64,000 nt of DNA. Origin: Acidobacteriota bacterium. Lineage in GTDB: Bacteria > Acidobacteriota > Vicinamibacteria > Vicinamibacterales > 2-12-FULL-66-21. Below, piece by piece: positions 34,178-42,192 of this stretch. The stretch lies in the NCBI GenBank assembly GCA_003222675.1, contig QHWT01000084.1, forward strand, positions 26,095-90,094, written 5' to 3'. Both the position numbers and the translations under genes were made by a program. Numbering within the stretch: position 1 is the first letter of the stretch; every line of letters begins with the position of its first letter. The notes under the pieces were generated by a model. The model searched no databases. It worked only from the letters and a program-made list of their open reading frames with translations, and was not told the DNA's origin.

Positions 34178-35131
34178 CGAGGCGATCGGACCGGTGAACG
34201 ACGAGCGCGACACGGCCGCGGGCATCGACGGACGTCCGCGCCACGGCAGTTGGCTATCAGTCGCACTGAACGACGGCTCACCCCATCCAAAGGCATCCAC
34301 GCCCGCCATGACGGCTGCCCACCACGCGTAATTCAACAGCGACCGATCGAAGTCGAACGACCCGGCGGTTGCCGTCGCGAACACGGACGCGCCCGTGGCG
34401 GCGGCTCCCCTCATCGCGCGCTCGACGCGATCGCACCACGCATGAGGGTCCTCGGCTACGCCCTGGCGAATCATGAAGGACTCGAGCAGGTACGCGTCGC
34501 CTGCCTTCAGTCGCGGCGCGACGCCCTCAGCCGTCACCGAGAACGCGTCGTCGGGATTGAACGCGTTCAGCAGTACCCGAAGTCCCGCGCGGTGCACCGC
34601 ATCAACGGCCGCGTTCTGGCGATCGCGAGTAACGCCAAAGTCGGTGCCGGCTTCATCGAAGAGAATGCCACCCGCTCCAATTGCCTTCCACCGATCGATG
34701 CGCGTGCGGATTTCGTCCAGCGTCAGCTGCTCGGTCCGGCCGAGATCGATATAGCCGAACACGATGGGTTTGCGGCGCGTCGCCGCCAGCTTCGCAATTA
34801 GCGCGGCCGTTCTGCGATACTCGACGGCGCCCACACCGGCTGGACGGCGCGAGGCCACGACATCATCGAACTCGAGTCCGTCTCCCAACACGATGAATTC
34901 ATAGTCCGCGAAGACGGCGGCCGCGCGGGCGAGGTCGCCGGCCGCGCCGTTCACCAGGCTCGGAATGCCGTAGTAAATCGCGAGCCTCCTCGGCTCGACG
35001 ACACGCGACGCCGCAGCCTGCAGCAGATCGGAGAGCACGAGGCTTGCGACGATCAGCGCCGCGCCGTATCCGACGCACGATGTCCGGGGGTCAGCCACGG
35101 ACGCGGAACCGGAAGATGGTGAGCTGCTCAT
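34094..35131 (-). CDS. Sph3/PelA-type endo-galactosaminidase-like glycosidase
   Basis: 345 aa as drawn. A hydrophobic export segment (YGAALIVASLVLSDLLQAAA) precedes a TIM barrel: LAIYYGIPSLVNGAAGDLAR, FIVLGDGLEF, IVFGYIDLGRTEQLT, GGILFDEAGTDFGVTRDRQN (putative catalytic acids in FDEAG.D) and LLNAFNPDDAF. This is the pattern of spherulin-4/Sph3 (GH135) and PelA hydrolase (GH166) enzymes that cut alpha-1,4-GalNAc polymers. It is last in the minus-strand operon and overlaps the preceding gene by 41 bp; GTG at 35098 is an alternative start that would leave an 8-bp overlap. Likely trims or releases the polymer. Confidence 0.75.
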   Translation of the reverse strand: MSSSPSSGSASVADPRTSCVGYGAALIVASLVLSDLLQAAASRVVEPRRLAIYYGIPSLVNGAAGDLARAAAVFADYEFIVLGDGLEFDDVVASRRPAGVGAVEYRRTAALIAKLAATRRKPIVFGYIDLGRTEQLTLDEIRTRIDRWKAIGAGGILFDEAGTDFGVTRDRQNAAVDAVHRAGLRVLLNAFNPDDAFSVTAEGVAPRLKAGDAYLLESFMIRQGVAEDPHAWCDRVERAMRGAAATGASVFATATAGSFDFDRSLLNYAWWAAVMAGVDAFGWGEPSFSATDSQLPWRGRPSMPAAVSRSSFTGPIASSHNGFQRPTSAGVIHIDTVRRRGRFTR

Positions 35132-36818
35132 CGTCGTAGTAGACGGACGCACCGTGATGCGAGCGTCCGTACGCTTCGCACAACGCGAACAGGCGTGCCT
35201 GGAGGCTCGCGCGCCCTGCAAGCGAGCGATAGTGACGATAGCTCGGGTCGGCCAGTCTCGAGAACGGCACCTCCGGCGGTTCTGCTGCGAATGTCTTGAA
35301 CGGACGTTTCTCGACGAACACCAACAGGTCGTCGACGGCGAAGTCGAAGCTGAAGTCGGGATCGGCGACGCGCTGCGCGTATCGATCGACGAAGGCCGAT
35401 GGCTCTTCGTACCATCCGCGGCCGAACGCCTCCGCGAGCTGCTCCACCGGCGCCACGATGAGCCACTTGCCGCGCGGCAAATTGGATACAATCTCGAGGG
35501 TCTTCTGCGGCGTGACCGGGTGTTCGAGGTAGAGCGCGCCGTTCGTGCGCGGAACCAGCACCACGAGCGCGCACGCCACGGTCGACGCGAGCGCGTACTC
35601 TACCTGCGCTCCTGCGAACTGGCGAACCAGCGCCGTCGCCAATGCGTAGAGCGCGCCTGCGGTCAACGCGATTGTGATCGGCAGCGTCAATGCAATGGTG
35701 CGTGCCGCATCTCCCGCCCCAGCCACTGCTGCCGCTGCAATGCACGAACACACCGCCATGCTCGCAAGGAATGCGGCACGGTACGGCATTACTGCGTGCA
35801 GGAGAACGACAGGCACGAGCAGAAGGAGGATCAGAGGCTGTGCGAGCGCTGCAGCTGCCACGCATGCGGCAGCAGTCGTGGACGAGGCGGGACGCCGCAT
35901 GGCGATCGCAATAGCTCCCAGCACGAGAAACAGTACGGCTACCTCGAGATCTCCGGGACACCATTGGCGCGTCAGCGCTTGGCGCAGAACGCGCGCGAAC
36001 TCGCCGCCGCCGTCGGTATATTTCGCGATGCCGAACGGGTAGCCGCCCAGCACCCAGAGGGTCATGACGCCGGCCGTCGGCTCTCTCGTGGCGCAACGCA
36101 CGAGCCCTGCGCACGCGATCACAAGAGACAGTCCGATGATGGGCCCTGTCAGCCGAACCACGTGAAGCGGATTCAAGGAAGACGCGCAGCTGAGCGCGGC
36201 CGCCACGGCGCTGGTGACGGGAACGAATCCTTCTGGCGCATCGAACAGCGCGCGCCGCGCGCTGAGCAGAATGGCATACGCGTCAGGGTCGCCAAGTCGC
36301 AGATCGCCGAGGACGGGTTGCACTCGCAGATATCCAGCAACCGCAAGACCAGCAGCCGTGGTCGCGGCGAGCATGGCGCTCCGATGCGGCAGCCGATCGA
36401 GCTGCCGTCGCATGCTCGTCACGCGCCCGAGAACCGTGCGACGCGCAATGTTCGGCCACTGACGCCGGAGATCGATCGAACCGTGCTGCTCGAGGCGACG
36501 GACCATCCCAATGGTCCACTCTCGCATGACCATCCGCACCGCATGCCCGGCTGCCCAGTTGTAGCGGATCAGCCACCTCGTCGCCGACCACGCGAGGATG
36601 GCGGCCAGCAGCGTCGCCGCATTGAGAATGTGGAGACGCGCGAGGATGTTGACGGCGATAACGGTCACGAGAGTCGCGCGCGCGATCAGCGCAAGACGCG
36701 CGATCGGATCGCCGAAGACGCCGCGCCGATCTGCGCTGAACGCGCGCAGGAGCACGGTAGCAACGATCAGCAGCCACGCGGTCCTCAACAGGTCGTTGAC
36801 CATGGCGTCATGCCACAT
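35091..36818 (-). CDS. Polytopic membrane protein, unknown, in exopolysaccharide operon
   Basis: 575 aa. About 10-12 hydrophobic helices fill residues 8-400, followed by a 150-residue soluble C-terminal domain (KTLEIVSNLPRGKWLIVAPV, then GRGWYEEPSAFVDRYAQRV and DDEQLTIFRFRVRG). A GDPDAYAILLSARRALF loop after an early helix and a periplasm-facing layout recall GT-C glycosyltransferases or polymerases, but no family signature is certain. It overlaps the PelG-like stop by 11 bp (ATGTGGCATGA); MVNDLL at 36803 is an alternative start. PelE, PelB and PelD are not similar by eye. It may be a polymerase or acceptor-transfer component. Confidence 0.65.
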   Translation of the reverse strand: MWHDAMVNDLLRTAWLLIVATVLLRAFSADRRGVFGDPIARLALIARATLVTVIAVNILARLHILNAATLLAAILAWSATRWLIRYNWAAGHAVRMVMREWTIGMVRRLEQHGSIDLRRQWPNIARRTVLGRVTSMRRQLDRLPHRSAMLAATTAAGLAVAGYLRVQPVLGDLRLGDPDAYAILLSARRALFDAPEGFVPVTSAVAAALSCASSLNPLHVVRLTGPIIGLSLVIACAGLVRCATREPTAGVMTLWVLGGYPFGIAKYTDGGGEFARVLRQALTRQWCPGDLEVAVLFLVLGAIAIAMRRPASSTTAAACVAAAALAQPLILLLLVPVVLLHAVMPYRAAFLASMAVCSCIAAAAVAGAGDAARTIALTLPITIALTAGALYALATALVRQFAGAQVEYALASTVACALVVLVPRTNGALYLEHPVTPQKTLEIVSNLPRGKWLIVAPVEQLAEAFGRGWYEEPSAFVDRYAQRVADPDFSFDFAVDDLLVFVEKRPFKTFAAEPPEVPFSRLADPSYRHYRSLAGRASLQARLFALCEAYGRSHHGASVYYDDEQLTIFRFRVRG

Positions 36819-38346
36819 AGCAGCCGTAACCGGGGCGCTCCAACGCGACAGCAACCGCCACGTGCGACCGCCACAGGAAGACGGCGGCACCGGCACACAT
36901 CGCGGCCGCTGCGTAGGTACTGCCGAACACGTTGCTCGACACATAGCCGCCGAGGGCGTTCACCATTACGCCGGCAACGAGTGCGCGCAGGACGGGCACC
37001 GGCGCGTTCACGCTGAACAACACGAGCGCGTTGAATAGGCCAAGTTCTAGGAGCAGGTATCCGCAGAGGCCAAGCACCATCACGCGTGAGGCGATCGGAT
37101 CCGTCAGCGTCGGACGCCCGACTGGTAGCACCAGCAGCGCGATCGCAACGAACGCGACCGCAACGAGCGCGCGCGAGCGGACACATCGGCGTTGAATGCG
37201 GGCCTGATACTCCACACCGGCCGAGGGTGTCCACCGCGACGCCTCCTGCTGCCAGAAGTGCACGAAGCGATAGTTGATGAATTCCACCGCCGCCATCGAG
37301 AGGAGGAAACACAGCAGTGCAGCGTCCATACCCGCCTGATATCGTGCGTCGATCGCGAACTCAATGCCCGCCGCAGCAGGCACCGAGGTGCCTGCCGCAA
37401 TGCGATCGGCAAAGACGAACGCGAAGTAACCGGAGCCATAGCAGAAGTACGGCGCGAGCGCGCGAACCAGGACCGCATGGCGCGGTGACGCGAGTTCACC
37501 GACCGCCGTGGCGCCATGTCGGCTGAACGCGAACGCCACCAACCCCAGCGCGATGCCGAGCGCAACCGAGACCGCCAGAATCTGCGAGACGAGAGGCGAC
37601 ACATGCACCGCGCGACACAGCGCGAACGCGGCGCCAGCGCCGCCGAACGCTGCCGGCACCTGCCAGTAACGCCGCTCGAGCCACAGCACACCACACGTGA
37701 GCCAGAACGTCCCGAGCATGATGTAGACGCCTGCGCCGAGCGCTGCGTACCTGAGCTCGAACAAATCCAGGTACCACGCCGCGCTGGTCGCCATTAATGC
37801 CGTCGCCGCAATGGTGGCGACACCGCACTGCCAGATGCGCTCGGTCACCGCGGCACCGAGCGCGTGCTGCCCGAGGCCAATGTAGAAGCTCCCTTTGCGC
37901 GCAATGCACTGCACGAAGCCGCCCGAGACGATCAGGCTCAGCATGAGCGCAAGCGTGAACGGCGCGGCCGCCTCGGGAGGCAGCTGCAGCACGTCGGGAT
38001 GCCGGCGTTCGAGCGCGAACGTGACGACCCACGGCAGTGCGTAAATAGAACTGAGGGAAAACGTCTGCAGAAGCACTCGGAGCTCGTCGCGGACGCCCTG
38101 CCTGGTCGGCACGAGGCGCGGACCCGGCTCGGCACCGTGGCCTGCTTTCATGACGGTGTGCAGCATGCGTCCCAGCGAGCGACTGTCCGGTTGCCCGGTC
38201 AATTCACGGACGACCGCGTCCGTATAGCCAAGCGACTCCAGCACGGCGGCCGCCTCGAGTGCATCCGCCGGGTGCGGGCACACCGCCGCAACGCGCTCAA
38301 TCACACGCTCGAGCGCTTCGGGCGCTGTCGAAATAACCATGTCCAT
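36808..38346 (-). CDS. pelG: PelG-like polysaccharide exporter with N-terminal extension
   Basis: 512 aa against about 456 for PelG. Residues 1-90 are a soluble helical extension (EALERVIERVAAVCPHPADA, LESLGYTDAVVRELTG). The rest has about 12 membrane helices with PelG-like landmarks: SGGFVQCIARKGSFYIG, RALAPYFCYGSGYFAFVFAD near 300, DAALLCFLLSMAAVEFINYR and a repetitive C-terminal half. PelG is a MATE/MOP-type inner membrane transporter that works with PelD-PelE-PelF. The match to PelG is by motif and topology, not exact identity. Starts 12 bp after the deacetylase stop; translational coupling with the next gene. Confidence 0.72.
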   Translation of the reverse strand: MDMVISTAPEALERVIERVAAVCPHPADALEAAAVLESLGYTDAVVRELTGQPDSRSLGRMLHTVMKAGHGAEPGPRLVPTRQGVRDELRVLLQTFSLSSIYALPWVVTFALERRHPDVLQLPPEAAAPFTLALMLSLIVSGGFVQCIARKGSFYIGLGQHALGAAVTERIWQCGVATIAATALMATSAAWYLDLFELRYAALGAGVYIMLGTFWLTCGVLWLERRYWQVPAAFGGAGAAFALCRAVHVSPLVSQILAVSVALGIALGLVAFAFSRHGATAVGELASPRHAVLVRALAPYFCYGSGYFAFVFADRIAAGTSVPAAAGIEFAIDARYQAGMDAALLCFLLSMAAVEFINYRFVHFWQQEASRWTPSAGVEYQARIQRRCVRSRALVAVAFVAIALLVLPVGRPTLTDPIASRVMVLGLCGYLLLELGLFNALVLFSVNAPVPVLRALVAGVMVNALGGYVSSNVFGSTYAAAAMCAGAAVFLWRSHVAVAVALERPGYGCYVA

Positions 38347-38358
38347 GACCCAATCGTC

Positions 38359-40248
38359 TCAGGGCCAGGCGACGGTCTTCGTCTGTCCCGCAGCGAGCGT
38401 GACGTATGCGATGGACTGCCCCGCGTACGATTCCGCGCCGTGAATCTTCAGCCCCGTGATGGGGGCGACTGCATCCCTGTGGGCCGATAACACGAGGCCG
38501 ATGTCAGGCACCAGTGTCGCAGTGACGCCCGCCGCGTTGTACCGCTCGCGCGCGATCATGCGATCACCGACGGTTCTCATCGTGGGGCTCAGAATCGGGA
38601 ATCTCACGAGGCGGCGGTATTTCGCGGCCGTCAAGTTGATCAGATCGCCCAGCAGCGAGTGCGTGCCGTCATACGAGCGCGTGTTCGGCTGATGGAACAT
38701 GAGCGGGTTGAGGTCGCCGTTCAACAGGTACGACAGCCATGTATCGCTGATGTTGTCCAGGACGTCCTGATACGTGAAGTCACGTCCCCAGTAGCTGCGG
38801 TACACGCAGTTGTATTCCGCAACCCACTCCGCCGGCGTGCTCACGTTGAAATACATGTTCGTCGGATATCGGGGAATCATGAACAACCCGGCTGCAAGGG
38901 GATTCCAGAGTCCCGTGTTCGGCGTGGGATTGCTGTACCCGGGTTGCGATGTGTCAGTGACGACGTAACGGACGCCGAGGGCGTAAGCGGTGCGCATCCC
39001 GTCCGGATTCTTGAGACCCGAGACGTCCGGTGTCACCAGCGTCGTGGGATCCGCTCCGAGCTTGAGTTTTTTGCCCATCCAGCTGTTGAGCCGCAGCTCC
39101 TCCGCGACGTCCGAAGACGACATCGTTTCCCACGATTCGTGGTCCCACGTGTGGCTCACGAAGTAAAACAACGATGCATTCCTCGTCACGATCGTCGTTA
39201 GATCGTCCGCGGCGTACACGCCGCTGGCACCCCATCCGTTGAACGCCCAGGTGATCTTCACGCCCGAGGTCTGGGGTTGCCTCTGAAGCTGCGTCTGCCA
39301 TGCGATCAGTGCGGCATAGTCCCTTGCCCGCATGCGGTAGTCGCTGGACGTCCGATCGACTGGCGTTTCACACGGCGTATCAGCCGACCACATCTGATTG
39401 GCCAGGAACAAATCGTCGACCTGCGGACTCATGTACGCGTGACGCTCGCCAAGGAACAGGCCCTTCATTACCCAGTTCACGAGGTCGTAGCCGAGCACCA
39501 GGTTGTGCCTCAGGTAGGGATTGCTGTCGAAGGTCAGCGCGAGAAGCTCACGGCCGTCCGGGAATGTCCGCGTAGCGGCAAGCACGTGTCCATCGCCGTC
39601 CATCAGGAGCGGAACCGTCGCGAGATCGAACGCGGTCGTCAGATACGTGTATGCATTGGCGATCGTGATCGGATTCGAGGTATTCACGCGCGCGAATACC
39701 GCCGCACCATCGCGCGTAAAGCGAGCCTGTAGCGGCGCCAGCGTCGTATCAAGGGCGCCAGACGGCCAGTTGAAACCCATGGCTGGCGAGGTCCAGCCGC
39801 TGTACCAGATAAGCTCCCGTGTGCCGAATTGGGCGGCATAGGCATCAAGAGCCGCCTGCTCACCCGGCTCGAACGCCGTCTGATACGTGCCGTCCGCAAC
39901 CTGATAAACCAGGTCGCCCGTCGTAAAGATGATGCCTCGATAGAAACCATGGCAGCCGTTCGACAGCCGTCCCGGCGTCATCGCCGGCTCCTGCGCGGCA
40001 ACAACGAGGTCGTAAGGAGTGCCGAGATAGTCGAGGGTGCGCTGGATGGCGGGAAGGTCAGCTTCTTTGGCGTCTGCAGACATGACAAGAAGCTTCAGGT
40101 CGATGCCGCACGTGCTTTGAACGGCGCTGACCGTTGAGCCGGACAGGGGTCCCGCGGCAATCGCGAGCCCGACGGCCGCCGTGGCGGCCTTGAGAAATCG
40201 GTTGAACGAACGCCGACGATACGGTTCCGTCGCAGGTCGAATGCGCAT
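38359..40248 (-). CDS. Agd3-like (CE18-type) polysaccharide deacetylase, Tat exported
   Basis: 629 aa. Residues 11-40 (RRRSFNRFLKAATAAVGLAI) form a twin-arginine signal. Residues 50-260 resemble the CBM87-type carbohydrate-binding domain of fungal Agd3 (LKLLVMSADAKEADLPAIQR). The NodB-like deacetylase part follows: MT1-type YMSPQVDDLFL (DD at 278-279), MT2 SHTWDHESW (H366 and H370 as HxxxH) and IPRYPTNMYFN. Agd3 removes acetyl from N-acetylgalactosamine in galactosaminogalactan. A C-terminal beta domain (about 560-629) ends the chain. GGAGAAG 7 bases before the ATG at 40248 fixes the start. First gene of the minus operon with the PelG-like gene. Confidence 0.78.
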   Translation of the reverse strand: MRIRPATEPYRRRSFNRFLKAATAAVGLAIAAGPLSGSTVSAVQSTCGIDLKLLVMSADAKEADLPAIQRTLDYLGTPYDLVVAAQEPAMTPGRLSNGCHGFYRGIIFTTGDLVYQVADGTYQTAFEPGEQAALDAYAAQFGTRELIWYSGWTSPAMGFNWPSGALDTTLAPLQARFTRDGAAVFARVNTSNPITIANAYTYLTTAFDLATVPLLMDGDGHVLAATRTFPDGRELLALTFDSNPYLRHNLVLGYDLVNWVMKGLFLGERHAYMSPQVDDLFLANQMWSADTPCETPVDRTSSDYRMRARDYAALIAWQTQLQRQPQTSGVKITWAFNGWGASGVYAADDLTTIVTRNASLFYFVSHTWDHESWETMSSSDVAEELRLNSWMGKKLKLGADPTTLVTPDVSGLKNPDGMRTAYALGVRYVVTDTSQPGYSNPTPNTGLWNPLAAGLFMIPRYPTNMYFNVSTPAEWVAEYNCVYRSYWGRDFTYQDVLDNISDTWLSYLLNGDLNPLMFHQPNTRSYDGTHSLLGDLINLTAAKYRRLVRFPILSPTMRTVGDRMIARERYNAAGVTATLVPDIGLVLSAHRDAVAPITGLKIHGAESYAGQSIAYVTLAAGQTKTVAWP

Positions 40249-40752
40249 CGCTTTCTTCTCCCAGGGCATCAGTTCGTCAATAACGCTCCCTCGGGTGCCC
40301 GCAAACGCTCGCAGTCGCATCGCGGATCGCCACTATGCGAGGTGCATATGCATGAGGTGTACCTGCTGAGGTCTGGCTGGGCTGTAAGGCCAATGTCCAG
40401 GTCAATCAGGAGAAAGTTTTCCGGACGGAGACCATGGTGGCGACACGTATTGGATGGTGAGCGGTGAAACAGCGATGAGCGGTCCCACCCACACATGTGG
40501 TGAGTGATCGCCCAAGCCCACGGACTGGGCAGACGCCAGGCCGCGGATCGCACAGCGGAAAGTTGCGACAGGTGTCGGCGTGAGGCCCTTCGACTGGCGC
40601 TCGTTCAGAGTGTTCGATCTATCACGGTGGAGACTCGGCCTGCCACAAGGCGAGGCCGCGAAAGCGTCGGAGTAGCCCGCTTCGGGTGAAGTCCGCCTCC
40701 GCGGCTCACGCCGCTCCGGCGCGACAGCCTTCGCGTGAATTATGAGCGAGTT
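40249..40752. other. 504-bp regulatory gap upstream of exopolysaccharide operon
   Basis: Must hold the promoter for the deacetylase-PelG-like operon. I find no convincing -35/-10 pair, riboswitch fold or gene. The part at 40645-40735 is a GC-rich repeat (CAAGGCGAGGCCGCGAAAGC, CGCGGCTCACGCCGCTCCGGCGCG) like that at 28738-28860. A TTGACC on the minus strand near 40400 lacks a good -10 partner. Confidence 0.5.
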
Positions 40753-40839
40753 TGGTGCGGAAGGGGGGATTCGAACCCCCACGGTATTGCTACCGCCAGC
40801 CCCTCAAGCTGGTGCGTCTGCCAGTTTCGCCACTTCCGC
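40753..40839 (-). tRNA. tRNA-Leu (anticodon GAG)
   Basis: Minus-strand cloverleaf: acceptor GCGGAAG/CTTCCGC, anticodon stem CCAGC/GCTGG with loop TTGAGGG (anticodon GAG), a long variable arm typical of Leu, T arm GTGGGGGTTCGAATCCCCC-like, discriminator A and encoded CCA. 87 nt including CCA. Confidence 0.93.
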
Positions 40840-40854
40840 TCAGGAGGGAGGATC

Positions 40855-40878
40855 GCCAGGTCTGAAGACCCGGCCTAC
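40855..40878. repeat. REP-like palindrome after secG
   Basis: GCCAGGTCTGAAGACCCGGCCTAC is the reverse orientation of the GTAGGCCGGGTCTTCAGACCCGGC family with one mismatch. It lies between the secG stop and tRNA-Leu. Confidence 0.65.
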
Positions 40879-40908
40879 ACATCTGAACCGTCTGGTCTCA
40901 GGACCAAG

Positions 40909-41229
40909 CTACTTCTTGGGCTGCGCTGGCGTGGCGGGCTGCGTCGACGCTGGCTGTGAAGGGCCGCGGACGCCGCTCAACACTGAACCCGGGCCGCGCT
41001 GGCCGTAAATGCCAATCACGATCGCACCGATCATGAAGAGTGCGCCCAGAATCGTCGTCGCGCGCGTCAGCACCGTTGCGCCGGCGCGGGCGCCGAACGC
41101 GGTCTGGCTGCTGCCGCCGCCGCCGAAGGCACTCGCCATGTCGCCTCCCTTGCCCTGCTGCAGCAGCACGACGAGAAGCAGCAGCAAACACACGAGCACA
41201 TACAGGACGACGAGCAGGTAATACAGCAT
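40909..41229 (-). CDS. secG: Protein translocase subunit SecG
   Basis: 106 aa. Two membrane helices (LYYLLVVLYVLVCLLLLLVV and TTILGALFMIGAIVIGIYG) flank the SecG signature QQGKGGDMASAFGGGGSSQT. SecG assists SecYE in protein export. Last of the gap-pgk-tpiA-secG gene series, the common tpiA-secG order. A TATAAT box ends only about 10 bp before the ATG, so the mRNA could be leaderless or the gene could be served by read-through. The C-terminal tail is Pro/Gln/Thr-rich, as in other SecG proteins. Confidence 0.93.
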   Translation of the reverse strand: MLYYLLVVLYVLVCLLLLLVVLLQQGKGGDMASAFGGGGSSQTAFGARAGATVLTRATTILGALFMIGAIVIGIYGQRGPGSVLSGVRGPSQPASTQPATPAQPKK

Positions 41230-41238
41230 AAGAGACAG

Positions 41239-41244
41239 ATTATA
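41239..41244 (-). promoter_or_regulatory. TATAAT -10 box before secG
   Basis: Perfect minus-strand TATAAT (plus ATTATA at 41239-41244). No good -35 at 16-18 bp. The predicted start of transcription is a few bases from the secG ATG. Confidence 0.4.
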
Positions 41245-41331
41245 TCACGTGGCCCTTGGGCGAGTAGTCATGCACGAGGCACGAACCACAGCCGGAAGCC
41301 AGCAGGCGCCTTGACGTCTGAAGCCCGACTA

Positions 41332-42102
41332 CTACACCGCCGCCGCCGGGCGACTGCGCGTGATGATTTCGAAGAACCCCCGCACGTCGAGGCTGGCGCC
41401 GCCGACCAGCGCGCCGTCCACGTCCGGGATCGATGCCAGATCCCGGATGTTGTCTGCCTTCACGCTGCCCCCGTAGATCACGTGGCACTGATCGGCCGCG
41501 AGACCACCGAACCACTGCCGCAGCCGGCCGCGGATGTGCGCGTGTGCCTCGCCCGCCTGCTGCGGCGTCGCGTTGCGACCGGTGCCGATCGCCCAGACCG
41601 GTTCATAGGCGACGACGAGGCCCGCGATGTGATCCGCGGTCAACCCGTCGAGCCCTTCCTTGATTTGTCGGTCGAGGATCGTCAGCGTTTCCTCGCGCTC
41701 GCGCTCGTCCAGCGTCTCGCCGATGCACACGATCGGGGTGAGCTGCGCGGCCAAAGCCGCCGTCAACTTGCGATTGACGGTGTGATCAGTTTCACCGAAG
41801 AGCCCTCGACGCTCCGAGTGCCCGATGATGACGTACTCGGCGCCCGTCTCCTTGATCATCGGCGCGCTCACCTCGCCGGTGAACGCCCCTTCGCGCTCCC
41901 AATACATGTTCTGCGCGGCCACGCCGATGTTCGACGCGTGCGCCGCCTCGACGACTGGACGCACCGACGTCAACGGCGGCGCGATGACGATCTCGACGTC
42001 GTGCACGTCCTTCACCATCGGGCGGATTTCTTTGACGAATGCGACCGCCTCGTGGACGGTTTTGTACATCTTCCAATTTGCCGCGATGAATGGTGTGCGC
42101 AT
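41332..42102 (-). CDS. tpiA: Triosephosphate isomerase
   Basis: 256 aa. Interconverts dihydroxyacetone phosphate and glyceraldehyde 3-phosphate. Catalytic residues are all visible: Asn/Lys in AANWKMYK near 8-12, His in VIIGHSERR near 95, Glu in VVAYEPVWAIGTG near 167, and the phosphate-gripping YGGSV near 210. The start at 42102 (MRTPFIAANWKMY) has AAGGA upstream; the longer frame is repeat-encoded. Between pgk and secG in a glycolytic unit. Confidence 0.96.
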   Translation of the reverse strand: MRTPFIAANWKMYKTVHEAVAFVKEIRPMVKDVHDVEIVIAPPLTSVRPVVEAAHASNIGVAAQNMYWEREGAFTGEVSAPMIKETGAEYVIIGHSERRGLFGETDHTVNRKLTAALAAQLTPIVCIGETLDEREREETLTILDRQIKEGLDGLTADHIAGLVVAYEPVWAIGTGRNATPQQAGEAHAHIRGRLRQWFGGLAADQCHVIYGGSVKADNIRDLASIPDVDGALVGGASLDVRGFFEIITRSRPAAAV

Positions 42103-42154
42103 GGGGATCCTTGTTGGTTCACGGCTCACGACTAAAAGCCTCAACCCTGAGACA

Positions 42155-42185
42155 GCATAAGCCATGAGCCATGAGCCATGAGCCT
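42155..42185. repeat. Tandem GCCATGAGCC repeat
   Basis: AGCCATGAGCCATGAGCCATGAGCC is a 9-bp (CCATGAGCC/ GAGCCATGA) tandem array of about three units between pgk and tpiA. A related GGCTCATGGCTCACG word is at 12925. Confidence 0.75.
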
Positions 42186-42192
42186 CAAGTCG

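Noticed and set aside
31233..40248. A complete canonical pelABCDEFG operon
   Set aside because: PelB, PelC, PelD and PelE are not present; only F/G-like and hydrolase/deacetylase functions are found.
40249..40752. c-di-GMP riboswitch before the exopolysaccharide operon
   Set aside because: No GEMM core (conserved A-rich bulge and tetraloop-receptor pattern) could be found on the minus strand.
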